This document shows, piece after piece, positions 26,868 to 35,464 of a stretch of 64,000 nt of DNA; the first letter of the stretch is position 1, and each line of letters begins with the position of its first letter. This DNA comes from Eubacterium barkeri (lineage in GTDB: Bacteria; Bacillota; Clostridia; Eubacteriales; Eubacteriaceae): NCBI RefSeq assembly GCF_900107125.1, contig NZ_FNOU01000001.1, positions 62,001 to 126,000 of the forward strand, read 5' to 3'. A model generated the notes under the pieces. That model saw only the letters and a list, made by a program, of their open reading frames with translations. It searched no databases and had not been told where the DNA came from. The position numbers and the translations under genes were made by a program.

Positions 26868-26896
26868 ATTATCGACAATCCCCCTTAAATTGTCAA
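26868..26896 (-). promoter_or_regulatory. Promoter of pheA
   Basis: On the minus strand TTGACA (26891-26896), 17 bases, GATAAT (26868-26873). Confidence 0.7.
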
Positions 26897-26981
26897 ACTG
26901 GAAATTTTAAGAAAGCTTCGGTAAAATGAAAAATAGCTAAAAATATTTTGTTGTAATTCGAAAAGAATGAGGCGATGGATC

Positions 26982-27752
26982 ATGATTAAATTAGCAGCAG
27001 GGAGATTTGGAAAGGCAAAAGCCATTGAAGGCTTTGCCAATGCCGGAGGCGTCCATATTCATTACCGCATGGAGGGATCCGGGCCGGCGGTACTCCTTCT
27101 CCATGGGAATGGGGAGAATATGGGGATTTTTGAACCACATATTGCAGTGTTAAAGGATCGTTTTACCGTCGTGTGCCTGGATACCCGGGGACATGGACGG
27201 TCTGAATCAGGGGAAGAACCATGGAGCATGGCCCTTTTTGCGATGGATATTTCCCGGGTAATGGATGCCCTTTCCATTGAAAAGGCCGCAGTTGTCGGCT
27301 TTTCCGATGGGGGAAACATTGCCCTGCAGCTGGCCATCAGCTGCCCCCAACGGGTGACAGCCATTGTGCCTGTGGGCGCCAATGCCTGGCCATTGGGCCT
27401 GGGTCCCATGGCATGGCTTTCCATTCATTTGAGCTATGTCGGATTGTGTCTGGCAGCGCCTTTTTCCAAGGATTTGGCCCATAAACGTCGGCAGTACGCC
27501 CTGATGGTCAAGGAGCCAAAGCTGAATCGAATCGCCTTAGAAGGCATTACGGCACCAACCTTGATTATCTCTGGCACAAAGGATATCGTCACCCGGCGGC
27601 ACACCCAAACCATGGCCACAGCGATCCCAGGGGCTTCCTTGCTTTATCAGGAAGGTGCACGTCATGATGATTTCATTACACATCCGGAGGTGTATCTGCC
27701 GACAATTATGGATTTTTTATTGAGAGTGGGTGAAGGGCAGAAGGGCGCATAG
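26982..27752 (+). CDS. Alpha/beta hydrolase
   Basis: About 256 residues. Nucleophile elbow GFSDGGN with S108 (counting from 26982), oxyanion region LLLHGNGENMG, acid in SGTKDIV and histidine in EGARHDDF. The family covers esterases, lipases and C-C hydrolases; the substrate is unknown and neighbours give no hint. An in-frame ATG at 26967 is possible; neither start has a strong ribosome site, so the N terminus is uncertain. Confidence 0.85.
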   Translation: MIKLAAGRFGKAKAIEGFANAGGVHIHYRMEGSGPAVLLLHGNGENMGIFEPHIAVLKDRFTVVCLDTRGHGRSESGEEPWSMALFAMDISRVMDALSIEKAAVVGFSDGGNIALQLAISCPQRVTAIVPVGANAWPLGLGPMAWLSIHLSYVGLCLAAPFSKDLAHKRRQYALMVKEPKLNRIALEGITAPTLIISGTKDIVTRRHTQTMATAIPGASLLYQEGARHDDFITHPEVYLPTIMDFLLRVGEGQKGA

Positions 27753-27799
27753 AATGTGCTTAAGAAGGGATACTGTCCATTTCAACCCGGGTGTATCTG

Positions 27800-27808
27800 T
27801 GGTATAAT
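27800..27808 (+). promoter_or_regulatory. Extended -10 promoter of xpaC-telA
   Basis: TGGTATAAT, 37 bases before the xpaC start. -35 is poor. Confidence 0.5.
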
Positions 27809-27844
27809 ATTAAACAGAATTGATTAAAATTGGGAGTTGATACA

Positions 27845-29035
27845 ATGGCGGATGAAAAAAAAGATAGTAATATCGGTGAGGATATTGGGAAAATCGTACA
27901 GGATGCCATTTCCTCCGTAAATTATGAACAATTGGGATCCATGATCTCAAGTACTGTGGATAAAGCGCTAGTGGAAGCCAAAAAGGGCATTAAAAAGGGA
28001 CAATACCAAATGGAAAAGTCCATTAAAGCAGCCCAGGTGGCAGCGACGAACCAACCACCTAAGCCGAAGCCCATGCGGGCCCCTGTGGCAAAATCCCCCG
28101 CTGGAACGGTCTCAGGGCCATTTCTGGTTGTCGGGAGTGTGGTGGCCATTATTGCAGCAGCAGGAATGGCAGGCGCGGCACTCATTGGCGGATTGGGCAT
28201 TGGCCTGCAGATTATCAGTGCAGGGCTTTTGGTTCTGGGGGGATACATGGGGGGGAAGGCTAAGAGCCTGATGAACCGTGTCACCCGATTTCGTAAATAT
28301 GTGAAACAGCTGGGAGGCCGGGCCTATGTGGATACGAAGGAGCTGGCGGATACCATCGGAAAATCCCAGCGATACGTGGATAAGGATCTTAATCGGATGA
28401 TTGAGGCCCGAATGTTCCCAGAGGGGCGTATTACCGATGATGGTCAGATGCTCCTCCTCAGTGATGATGCCTATGAGGCCTACCAGAAAATGAAAGAAGG
28501 GGAGCGGCAGAAGCAGGAGGAAATACAACGACAACAGCAGGAAGAGGAGCAGAGGCGCAGGCTGGAGGCCGAAAATCCCGTGTATAAGGAAGTTCGTCTG
28601 GTCATTGAAGAGGGTGAAGCCAATATTCGTCAAATCCAGGAGGCCAATGCGGCGATTCCGGAAGAATCTGTATCCCGGAAGTTAGACCGTCTGGAGACCA
28701 TCATTAGAAAAATCTTTGATTTCATCCAGAAAAATCCGGATCAGCTCATGGAAATAAGGCGGTTTATGGGGTATTATCTGCCCACCACCTTAAAGTTGGT
28801 TAATGCCTACAAGGATCTGGAGGCAGAACCGGTCCAGGGGCCCAATATCAAGCGTTCCAAGGACGAAATTGAAGAAACCCTGGATACCATCAGCAGCGCC
28901 TTTGAAAAGCTCCTGGACAGCTTTTATCAGGATACAGCCATGGACATCTCTACGGATATTTCCGTCATGAAGACGATGTTCGCCCAGGAAGGCTTAACCG
29001 AGGATGGTCTGTTGCAAATAAATAAGGAATCTTAA
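27845..29035 (+). CDS. xpaC: XpaC-like membrane protein
   Basis: 396 residues, 5-bromo-4-chloroindolyl phosphate hydrolysis protein family (pfam10112). A hydrophobic region of about 45 residues forms two membrane helices (LVVGSVVAIIAAAGMAG and GLQIISAGLLVLGGYMG). Next come a domain resembling a winged helix (VDTKELADTIGKSQRYVDKDL), a glutamine/glutamate-rich coiled coil (about 215-245) and a helical C terminus. An in-frame TTG at 27830 is rejected in favour of the ATG at 27845 with GGGAG upstream. Co-transcribed with telA 15 bases downstream, as in many Firmicutes. Biochemical role not established. Confidence 0.88.
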   Translation: MADEKKDSNIGEDIGKIVQDAISSVNYEQLGSMISSTVDKALVEAKKGIKKGQYQMEKSIKAAQVAATNQPPKPKPMRAPVAKSPAGTVSGPFLVVGSVVAIIAAAGMAGAALIGGLGIGLQIISAGLLVLGGYMGGKAKSLMNRVTRFRKYVKQLGGRAYVDTKELADTIGKSQRYVDKDLNRMIEARMFPEGRITDDGQMLLLSDDAYEAYQKMKEGERQKQEEIQRQQQEEEQRRRLEAENPVYKEVRLVIEEGEANIRQIQEANAAIPEESVSRKLDRLETIIRKIFDFIQKNPDQLMEIRRFMGYYLPTTLKLVNAYKDLEAEPVQGPNIKRSKDEIEETLDTISSAFEKLLDSFYQDTAMDISTDISVMKTMFAQEGLTEDGLLQINKES

Positions 29036-29050
29036 AATGGAGGAGATCGT

Positions 29051-30214
29051 ATGAGTGATGAATTAAAAATGGAAGGGGTAGAAACCCCAAGTTTGACCCT
29101 GGATCCCTTTGCTGATGCACAGTCTAAGCCAGAGCTGACCTTAGAGGTGCCCCAGGCTAAGGCTGTGGAACAGGTGGTGGAGGAAAATCCCTTGACCCCG
29201 GAAGAACAGCGAATGGTCGATGAATTTGCAAGGCAGATCAATATCAATGATTCGAACCTGGTCATGCAGTACGGAGCCGGGGCACAAAAGAAAATTGCCG
29301 ATTTCTCTGATACCGCCCTGGACAACGTTAAAACCCAGGATTTAGGTGAAGTTGGAAATATGTTGACCAGTATGGTCGTCGAGCTGAAAAAATTTGATGT
29401 CGATGAAGAGGATAAGGGCATCTTTGGCTTTTTCAAAAAAGGCGCCAATAAAATCGAAGGCATGAAGGCCAAATACGCTGCGGCAGAAACGAACGTCAAC
29501 AAAATCTGTGATGTTTTGGAAGGTCATCAGATCCAGCTCCTCAAGGACATTGCCATGCTGGACAAGATGTACGATATCAACCTGACCTACTTTAAAGAGC
29601 TGTCCATGTATATTCTGGCTGGGAAGAAAAAGCTGGAAGAGGTGCAAACCGTCGATTTACCAGCTCTGGTGGAAAAATCCAAACGAACGGGTTTCCCTGA
29701 GGATGCCCAGGCTGCCAACGATTTAGCCTCCATGTGCAACCGCTTTGAAAAGAAGCTCCATGATTTAGAGCTTACCCGGGTCATCTCCATGCAAATGGCC
29801 CCCCAAATCCGGCTGGTCCAAAATAATGATACCCTGATGGCAGAAAAGATCCAGTCCTCCCTGGTGAACACCATTCCCCTGTGGAAGAGTCAGATGGTTC
29901 TGGCCCTGGGCGTCGCCCATTCTACCGAGGCTGCCAAAGCCCAAAGTCAGGTGACGGATATGACCAATGCGCTGCTGCGCAAAAATGCCGAAACCTTAAA
30001 AATTAATACCATCGAAACAGCCAAGGAATCCGAAAAGGGCATTGTGGACATCGAAACCTTAAAGAAAACCAACGAGTCCTTGATCTCGACCTTTGATGAG
30101 GTCCTCCAGATCCAGGCCGATGGACGTCAAAAACGGCGTGAGGCAGAGGTCGAACTGGCTAAGATCGAAGGCGAATTAAAGAATAAGCTTTTAGAGATTT
30201 CCCAAAAGCATTAG
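29051..30214 (+). CDS. telA: Toxic anion resistance protein TelA family
   Basis: 387 residues, pfam05816. Highly helical, cytoplasmic; recognisable segments are FGFFKKGANKIEGMKAKY near residue 125 and the C-terminal helix TNESLISTFDEVLQIQ. The family was named for tellurite resistance and is linked to stress from toxic anions and cell-envelope-active compounds; the mechanism is not known. Ribosome site GGAGGAG. Forms an operon with xpaC. Confidence 0.92.
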   Translation: MSDELKMEGVETPSLTLDPFADAQSKPELTLEVPQAKAVEQVVEENPLTPEEQRMVDEFARQININDSNLVMQYGAGAQKKIADFSDTALDNVKTQDLGEVGNMLTSMVVELKKFDVDEEDKGIFGFFKKGANKIEGMKAKYAAAETNVNKICDVLEGHQIQLLKDIAMLDKMYDINLTYFKELSMYILAGKKKLEEVQTVDLPALVEKSKRTGFPEDAQAANDLASMCNRFEKKLHDLELTRVISMQMAPQIRLVQNNDTLMAEKIQSSLVNTIPLWKSQMVLALGVAHSTEAAKAQSQVTDMTNALLRKNAETLKINTIETAKESEKGIVDIETLKKTNESLISTFDEVLQIQADGRQKRREAEVELAKIEGELKNKLLEISQKH

Positions 30215-30334
30215 GCGACCAGCCCTCAAAAGGGTATTGCCAAAAGAGAATACTTAAGAAATGTTTACATTACACACAAGATATAGTGCCTGTGCAAGGG
30301 ATTACACGCTGTAAAAAAATATTTAATTTACATA

Positions 30335-30363
30335 TTGACTTTAAGATTTGCAATTGCTAAAAT
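30335..30363 (+). promoter_or_regulatory. veg promoter, distal
   Basis: TTGACT (30335-30340), 17 bases, TAAAAT (30358-30363). Confidence 0.65.
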
Positions 30364-30369
30364 ATTTGC

Positions 30370-30398
30370 TTTACTTTTATTAAAAAACCTGCTATACT
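30370..30398 (+). promoter_or_regulatory. veg promoter, proximal
   Basis: TTTACT (30370-30375), 17 bases, TATACT (30393-30398), 30 bases before the start codon. Second of two tandem promoters. Confidence 0.65.
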
Positions 30399-30428
30399 AT
30401 TTTCAGAACAAGCAGTGAGGTGAAGTGA

Positions 30429-30701
30429 ATGCAAAAACAACGGGCGACGATTAATGATGTCAAACGTGAAGTCGAATCTTACCGCGGTTGCCGCATCAAG
30501 CTGGAAGCACATAAGAGCAAAAAAAAACTTTATCATAAAGAAGGCGTGATTGAAGGAACTTATCCAAGTATTTTTACGGTTAAGGTCAAGGAGGAAAAAC
30601 GGGCACCACAGCGTTTATCTTTCTCTTATTCCGATGTATTGACACGCAGTGTGAAAATTGACTTGTTGGACACCGAAATTGAGGGTGCTTTTACGTATTA
30701 A
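30429..30701 (+). CDS. veg: Veg protein
   Basis: 90-residue small cytoplasmic protein of the Veg family (DUF1021), with the conserved RGCRIKLEAHKSKKK segment and VIEGTYPSIFTVKV. In Bacillus subtilis Veg stimulates biofilm-matrix gene expression; the molecular activity is not settled. Length typical. Very strong expression is expected from the two tandem promoters and the close terminator. Confidence 0.93.
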   Translation: MQKQRATINDVKREVESYRGCRIKLEAHKSKKKLYHKEGVIEGTYPSIFTVKVKEEKRAPQRLSFSYSDVLTRSVKIDLLDTEIEGAFTY

Positions 30702-30718
30702 GAATGATGAAAAAACTG

Positions 30719-30745
30719 AACCAGGGTAGATGCCCTGGTTTTTTT
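30719..30745 (+). terminator. veg terminator
   Basis: AACCAGGG, short loop, CCCTGG, TTTTTTT. Confidence 0.92.
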
Positions 30746-30788
30746 GTGCGATAAATTATTCAGGTTTTACTGCTGATTTCCGAAGATA

Positions 30789-30797
30789 TGTTATACT
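30789..30797 (+). promoter_or_regulatory. Extended -10 promoter of partner-switching genes
   Basis: TGTTATACT, 40 bases before the phosphatase gene. -35 not convincing. Confidence 0.45.
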
Positions 30798-30837
30798 TAA
30801 GACAGCGAAAGCAAGAAAGTGCCAGGAGGAATGACGA

Positions 30838-32922
30838 ATGGAGTGGACGATGTTAATGGATTATGGCCGGTTGCTGCTCATGGCCTTACTCTTTGACGGC
30901 GTGGTTTATCTGGTGTATCGTTTTGATTCAAAACGTCAGAAGCAGCTGGGAAGGGCGGATTTTTGGCATCGTCAAATCGTCATTGGCATTCTCTTCGGGA
31001 TTTTAGCCAATCTGGCCACCACCTTTGGCATAGACATCGATGGGGCCATTATCAATGTGCGGGATGCCGCGCCCCTGTGTGCCGGGCTGATCTTCGGGGC
31101 ACCGGCAGGAATCATTGCCGGGATGATCGGCGGAGTGGGACGATGGTTTGCCATTTACTGGGGAGCGGGTACTTACACCCGCCTGGCCTGCAGTATCTCA
31201 ACGGTCCTGGCTGGGGTACTGGCTGCATTGCTGCGACGAAAGCTTTTGGATGATAAAAAACCGACATGGACCTTTGGTCTGCTCATTGCCATGGTGATGG
31301 AGGTTTTTCATATGCTGATGATCTTCATCACCAATATGGGCGATATCCAGCGGGATTTTGCCTTTGTCAGGCAATGCAGCTTCCCCATGATTATCATTAA
31401 TGGCCTGTGCGTGATGGTGGCGCTTTTGGCCATTGCGGCGAACAGCGAGGAATGTCGGGTGCGCAGTAAAGGCCAGCAGCGAATTGTCCAGACCTTCGAG
31501 CGCTGGCTACTCCTTTGTGTTACCATTGCTTTCCTGGTGGCGAGTGTCTTTATTTTCATTTTACAAACGGCCCTGGCCGAGAAATCCATTGATACCATCT
31601 TAGGGGTTCAGGTGTCCGATGTCAGCCGGGCGTTACAGGCATCTGGAGAAGCGTCAGCCAATGGGCACATTGGGACCTCCGGAGGCATCATCCTGGCAGA
31701 TGCATCCGGGCGGATTTTGAGTGACGGCAGAGGTGCGACCGGTCAAACCCTTGGGGATATTGGCATTGATTTGCAGGGGGTGGAGCCTGGGGTCCGGTTT
31801 GAAAGCCAGGTCTACCACTGGGATGCCTTTGTCCTTTACAGCACACTGGGGGACACGACCATCATTGCTTATGCACCCATAGATGAAGTTTTCTTTACCC
31901 GGGATGTTTCTGCCTATGTGGTGGCGTTTATGGATGTTCTGGTCTTTGCCGCGCTCTACATTATGGTCTATTCACTCATCAAAAAAAAGGTGGTGGCCAA
32001 TATCCAGGAAATCAACCGATCTTTAGCCCAGATTACCAGCGGCAATCTGGAGGTCACGGTGGATGTCCGGAGCAATGCAGAGTTCGCCTCCCTGTCCGAT
32101 GATATCAATGTCACCGTCAAGACCCTGAAGCAATACATTGCCGATGCCGCCGAGCGCATCGACCAGGAGTTGGCCTTCGCCCGGGCGGTCCAGGCATCAG
32201 CCTTGCCGGATACCTTTAAGCCCTTTCCGGACTACGCTGGAATGTTTGATATTTACGCCACCATGGATACCGCCAAGGAGGTGGGGGGCGATTTCTTCGA
32301 TTTCTACCTTTTGGATTCGGACCATTTGGTCTTTCTGGTGGCGGATGTTTCCGGTAAGGGCATTCCCGCCGCCATGTTTATGATGACGGTAAAGACGCTG
32401 CTGAAAAGTGTGGTGGAAACGGGGGTTGGTGTCGCGGAGGCCATGACGGGTGCCAATGAAGAGCTCTGTGCCGGCAATGATGAAGGGATGTTTGTTACCG
32501 CTTGGATGGGAATGCTGGAAATCTCAACGGGAGAGGTCCGCTTTGTCAATGCGGGTCACAATCCCCCCTATTTGAAAAAGTCCGGGATTTTCAAACCCCT
32601 TGAAATGCGAAGAAATCTGGTGCTGGGGGCTATGGAGGGTATTCAATATGCCGAGCAGCGCCTGACCCTTACGCCGGGGGATACCCTGTTTTTGTACACC
32701 GACGGGGTGACGGAGGCGACGGATGGGAGCAATACCCTATACGGCGAGGAACGGCTGGAGGGGGTGCTCAACACCCATTTTGAGGATTCTGGATCGGCGC
32801 TGACGGGGGCTGTGACGGCAGATATTGATGCCTTTGTCGGGGATGTGGCCCAGTTTGATGATATCACCATGCTGGTCCTGAAATACAAAGGAGGGACGCA
32901 GAATGAAGCAGTGGAAGGGTGA
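30838..32922 (+). CDS. Membrane PP2C/SpoIIE-type phosphatase with LytS-like sensor
   Basis: 694 residues. N-terminal 5TM-5TMR_LYT membrane domain (about 10-200; NVRDAAPLCAGLIFGAPAGI), another membrane helix at about 220-245, an extracellular loop (about 250-355), a further helix (about 360-385), a HAMP-like linker, and a cytoplasmic SpoIIE/RsbU phosphatase domain (about 460-690) with the metal-binding motifs GGDFFDF, VADVSGKGIPAA and YTDGVTEA. It probably dephosphorylates an anti-anti-sigma factor in response to an envelope signal. Overlaps the RsbW-like gene by 20 bases. Confidence 0.9.
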   Translation: MEWTMLMDYGRLLLMALLFDGVVYLVYRFDSKRQKQLGRADFWHRQIVIGILFGILANLATTFGIDIDGAIINVRDAAPLCAGLIFGAPAGIIAGMIGGVGRWFAIYWGAGTYTRLACSISTVLAGVLAALLRRKLLDDKKPTWTFGLLIAMVMEVFHMLMIFITNMGDIQRDFAFVRQCSFPMIIINGLCVMVALLAIAANSEECRVRSKGQQRIVQTFERWLLLCVTIAFLVASVFIFILQTALAEKSIDTILGVQVSDVSRALQASGEASANGHIGTSGGIILADASGRILSDGRGATGQTLGDIGIDLQGVEPGVRFESQVYHWDAFVLYSTLGDTTIIAYAPIDEVFFTRDVSAYVVAFMDVLVFAALYIMVYSLIKKKVVANIQEINRSLAQITSGNLEVTVDVRSNAEFASLSDDINVTVKTLKQYIADAAERIDQELAFARAVQASALPDTFKPFPDYAGMFDIYATMDTAKEVGGDFFDFYLLDSDHLVFLVADVSGKGIPAAMFMMTVKTLLKSVVETGVGVAEAMTGANEELCAGNDEGMFVTAWMGMLEISTGEVRFVNAGHNPPYLKKSGIFKPLEMRRNLVLGAMEGIQYAEQRLTLTPGDTLFLYTDGVTEATDGSNTLYGEERLEGVLNTHFEDSGSALTGAVTADIDAFVGDVAQFDDITMLVLKYKGGTQNEAVEG

Positions 32923-33298
32923 GGCTTGTACTGAAAATATCCCCGTGACGGCGGATTTCCTTTCCCAGGCCCTGGAGGCCGGGGGGTGCCCCCCGGAGAT
33001 CGTGGTAAAATATGGGATTGCCCTGGATGAGGTGGTGGCCAATATCATCATCCATGGGGATGCCCGGGAGATTCGAATCACCTGCAGTGTCGGGGCGGGA
33101 CAGGTCCAGGTGACGGTGTGGGATGACGGCTCGGCTTTTGACCCCACCCGGCAGTCAGATCCGTCCCTCACCGGAGGGGCGGAGGAGCGGGCCCTGGGGG
33201 GGCTGGGAATCTACCTGGTGAAAAAGCTCATGGATGAGGTGTCCTACAGCCGGGAGGGGGATGCAAACCGTCTCCGGCTGGTTAAAAGCCTTGGGTAA
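32903..33298 (+). CDS. RsbW-like anti-sigma kinase
   Basis: 131-residue GHKL ATPase of the anti-sigma type. N box ALDEVVANIIIHG (about 48-60), G1 box VWDDGSAFDP and G2 box GGLGIYLVKKLMDEV. In partner switching such proteins bind either a sigma factor or a STAS protein and phosphorylate the latter. Its start lies inside the phosphatase gene with GGAGGG seven bases upstream, so the two are translationally coupled. No sigma factor gene is in the window; the target may be another protein. Confidence 0.9.
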   Translation: MKQWKGEACTENIPVTADFLSQALEAGGCPPEIVVKYGIALDEVVANIIIHGDAREIRITCSVGAGQVQVTVWDDGSAFDPTRQSDPSLTGGAEERALGGLGIYLVKKLMDEVSYSREGDANRLRLVKSLG

Positions 33299-33305
33299 AC
33301 CTGGG

Positions 33306-33602
33306 CTATTGGAAGGTTAGGATATCGGTGAAGCCGGTGATCTCGAAGACCTCCATGATCGCATCGTTGACCCCGGTGAGAATCATGTCTCCCTGCTTGT
33401 TCATGGTCTTTTGGGCGGACAGCAGGACCCGCAGTCCCGCGGAGGAAAGGTATTCCATGGCGGTAAAATCAAATACCAGCTTTTGGATACCCTCGGTGGA
33501 TTCCTTGAGGGTCAGTTCCAGCTGAGGCGCGGTGGACGTATCCAGCCGGCCGGATAAGGCGATTGTGAGACAGCTTCCATTGTAGGTTTTGGTAATGGTC
33601 AT
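33306..33602 (-). CDS. STAS anti-anti-sigma factor
   Basis: 98 residues, RsbV/SpoIIAA type. The phosphorylation site region is YLSSAGLRVL with S53/S54. It ends 7 bases from the end of the convergent RsbW-like gene, so phosphatase, kinase and STAS partner form one module on two strands. Ribosome site AAGGAG. Being convergent, its level is set independently of the other two. Confidence 0.93.
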   Translation of the reverse strand: MTITKTYNGSCLTIALSGRLDTSTAPQLELTLKESTEGIQKLVFDFTAMEYLSSAGLRVLLSAQKTMNKQGDMILTGVNDAIMEVFEITGFTDILTFQ

Positions 33603-33668
33603 TTTTTTCTCCTTTTTTTACAAAAGTCATTTCAAACGTGTTTAGTGAGTGTTAATACGGAGGATATT

Positions 33669-34823
33669 GTGCGTAGCTACTTATTTGCCATCCAGGTGGC
33701 AGTCATTTTATTTCCAGTGATTACATTTTTGGCGACCTGCCCCTATGTCATCCACCAATACCGGCGGAGCGGGGCGTTCTTTGTCGGGCGAAGCATCCTG
33801 TTTTACACCTTCATTCTCTACGGCTTGTGTGCCTTCTTCCTCACCATCCTGCCCTTGCCCAGCATCGAGGAGGTCCGGGGGATGACGGATCCCTATCTCC
33901 AGCTTTTGCCCTTTCGTGCGGTGATGGACTGGCTGAAGAATACCGGCTTTCGCATAACGGACCCTTCAACCTATGTGGGGGCCCTCCTTTCGGCGGACCT
34001 CTTCGTCAATGCCGCTAATGTGGTGATGATGATGCCCCTGGGGTTTTTTCTGGGTTATATGTTCCGGATGAACTGGAAGCAGGTTCTCCTCATCAGCTTG
34101 TTGACCAGCCTGTTCTTTGAGCTGGTCCAGCTCAGCGGCGTTTTCTTCATCTATCCCCGGCCCTACCGGATCGTGGATGTGGATGATCTGATCTGCAATA
34201 CGCTTGGGGGGATGTTGGGCTACGCCATCACCCGGAAGCTGATGCCCCACCTGCCGGATCTGGAGCATGCCATACCGGTGGGCTACACCCGGGGGGATAA
34301 CGTATCAGTTTTCCGGCGGACTGTGGCCATGGCTGTGGATTGGCTGGTCCTGCTGATTCCCGGGGGCGGCGTCTATATCCTCCTGACCCGGATGGGGCGA
34401 TGGGGGACTGCTGCCGCTTTGGCCGCGGTCCTGGCTGGCGGCGTGGTGCTGTACTTCATCCTCGTCCAATGGTTACGTCAGGGACAGACCCTGGGGAAGG
34501 CCCTGGTCCGGATCCGGGTAGAGGGGAGGGATGGCGGCCGGGTAAAGCTGGGCGAACTCTGCCTGCGGGAGGTGCTGCTTTATGGGGTGTTTATCCTGTC
34601 ACCGTTGTGGGGGCTGGGCCTTTTTGCCCTGGCCCAGTCTCCGACCACGGTCTATCCGGCGCTGATCACCTTGTTTGGATCCTGCGAATTTGCCCTGGCG
34701 ACGGTATTGGTCATCCATTTGGTGCTGTATATGTGCAACCACGAGAAGCCCCTGTGGCATGAGCGCATCAGTCGGACCCGGACCATCAGCACCCTGGGGC
34801 GGGCAGCTTCTTCGTCACGATGA
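33669..34823 (+). CDS. VanZ-RDD fusion membrane protein
   Basis: About 384 residues, integral membrane. The N-terminal part is VanZ-like (ILPLPS, LLPFR, NVVMMMPLGFFLGYM, ELVQL, VDVDDLICNTLGGMLGY); the C-terminal part is an RDD domain (RRTVAMAVDWLVLL, GQTLGKALVRIRV). Each half is common, and VanZ-RDD fusions occur in Firmicutes; VanZ relatives have been linked to glycopeptide tolerance, RDD function is unclear. A GTG at 33645 is in frame, but GGAGG (33659-33663) points to the GTG at 33669. Its end overlaps the convergent gene by 38 bases. Confidence 0.85.
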   Translation: MRSYLFAIQVAVILFPVITFLATCPYVIHQYRRSGAFFVGRSILFYTFILYGLCAFFLTILPLPSIEEVRGMTDPYLQLLPFRAVMDWLKNTGFRITDPSTYVGALLSADLFVNAANVVMMMPLGFFLGYMFRMNWKQVLLISLLTSLFFELVQLSGVFFIYPRPYRIVDVDDLICNTLGGMLGYAITRKLMPHLPDLEHAIPVGYTRGDNVSVFRRTVAMAVDWLVLLIPGGGVYILLTRMGRWGTAAALAAVLAGGVVLYFILVQWLRQGQTLGKALVRIRVEGRDGGRVKLGELCLREVLLYGVFILSPLWGLGLFALAQSPTTVYPALITLFGSCEFALATVLVIHLVLYMCNHEKPLWHERISRTRTISTLGRAASSSR

Positions 34824-35358
34824 GCTCGGAATACCGCAGCCCGGCATAAACGGAAATCCCGTCGGAGAAGCCTTGGAGCAGCCGGTTTTCCAGCCCGGAG
34901 AGCGTGTCCTCATCCGAAGCGTCATCCATCAGGAATTCATAAAGCAGGGTGGGGGAATACTCTTGGCTGCCTTCCTCTCCGTCGGGGTAATGGGGCATAT
35001 AGGAGGAAACATCCGAAAGGAAGGCATCCACGAATTTGGCGGAAATCCGCGAGAACAGTCCCTTTCCCTGGGCCTTCCCTTCGGTATTGGCCATGCGGAT
35101 GAGGCGGTCACGCTCTGTGCCCTCCACCGGGCGAAGCAGCTTGAGGTGCAGACTTAATGTATGGGCATCTTTTTGGATGAAGAGGAACCCCTCGGTGTTG
35201 GTGATGATATCCTGCAGGGTGGCCAGCAGCTCTTCGCAGATCAGGCGCATGCGCAGGCAGTCGCCAGCCGACAGGCCGAAGCGGCTGCTGTCGGCCTCCA
35301 CGGCAGACAGGATATCTGCCATGGGTTGGTTCAGCGGGATTTCATGAATGGTTGACAT
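34786..35358 (-). CDS. Protein with degenerate RsbW-like ATPase region
   Basis: 190 residues. Residues 1-75 look like the start of an anti-sigma GHKL domain: LRMRLICEELLATLQDI resembles an N box with the asparagine missing, followed by a beta-strand pair. The DDG and GGLG boxes are not found and the C-terminal half (acidic, YMPHYPDGEEGS) is unfamiliar, so ATP binding is doubtful. Given the neighbouring phosphatase, RsbW-like and STAS genes it may be a non-catalytic member of the same network. The assignment is weak. Start preceded by AAGGAG 11 bases upstream. Confidence 0.6.
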   Translation of the reverse strand: MSTIHEIPLNQPMADILSAVEADSSRFGLSAGDCLRMRLICEELLATLQDIITNTEGFLFIQKDAHTLSLHLKLLRPVEGTERDRLIRMANTEGKAQGKGLFSRISAKFVDAFLSDVSSYMPHYPDGEEGSQEYSPTLLYEFLMDDASDEDTLSGLENRLLQGFSDGISVYAGLRYSELIVTKKLPAPGC

Positions 35359-35464
35359 GGGCGGTCGTCTCCTTAAAGATTATTTAAATTATAAGCATAA
35401 TAGCATTATATCATTATCGATTCATGGTAGGATATAAGAAATTATAAAAGTTGGAGGTAACAGG

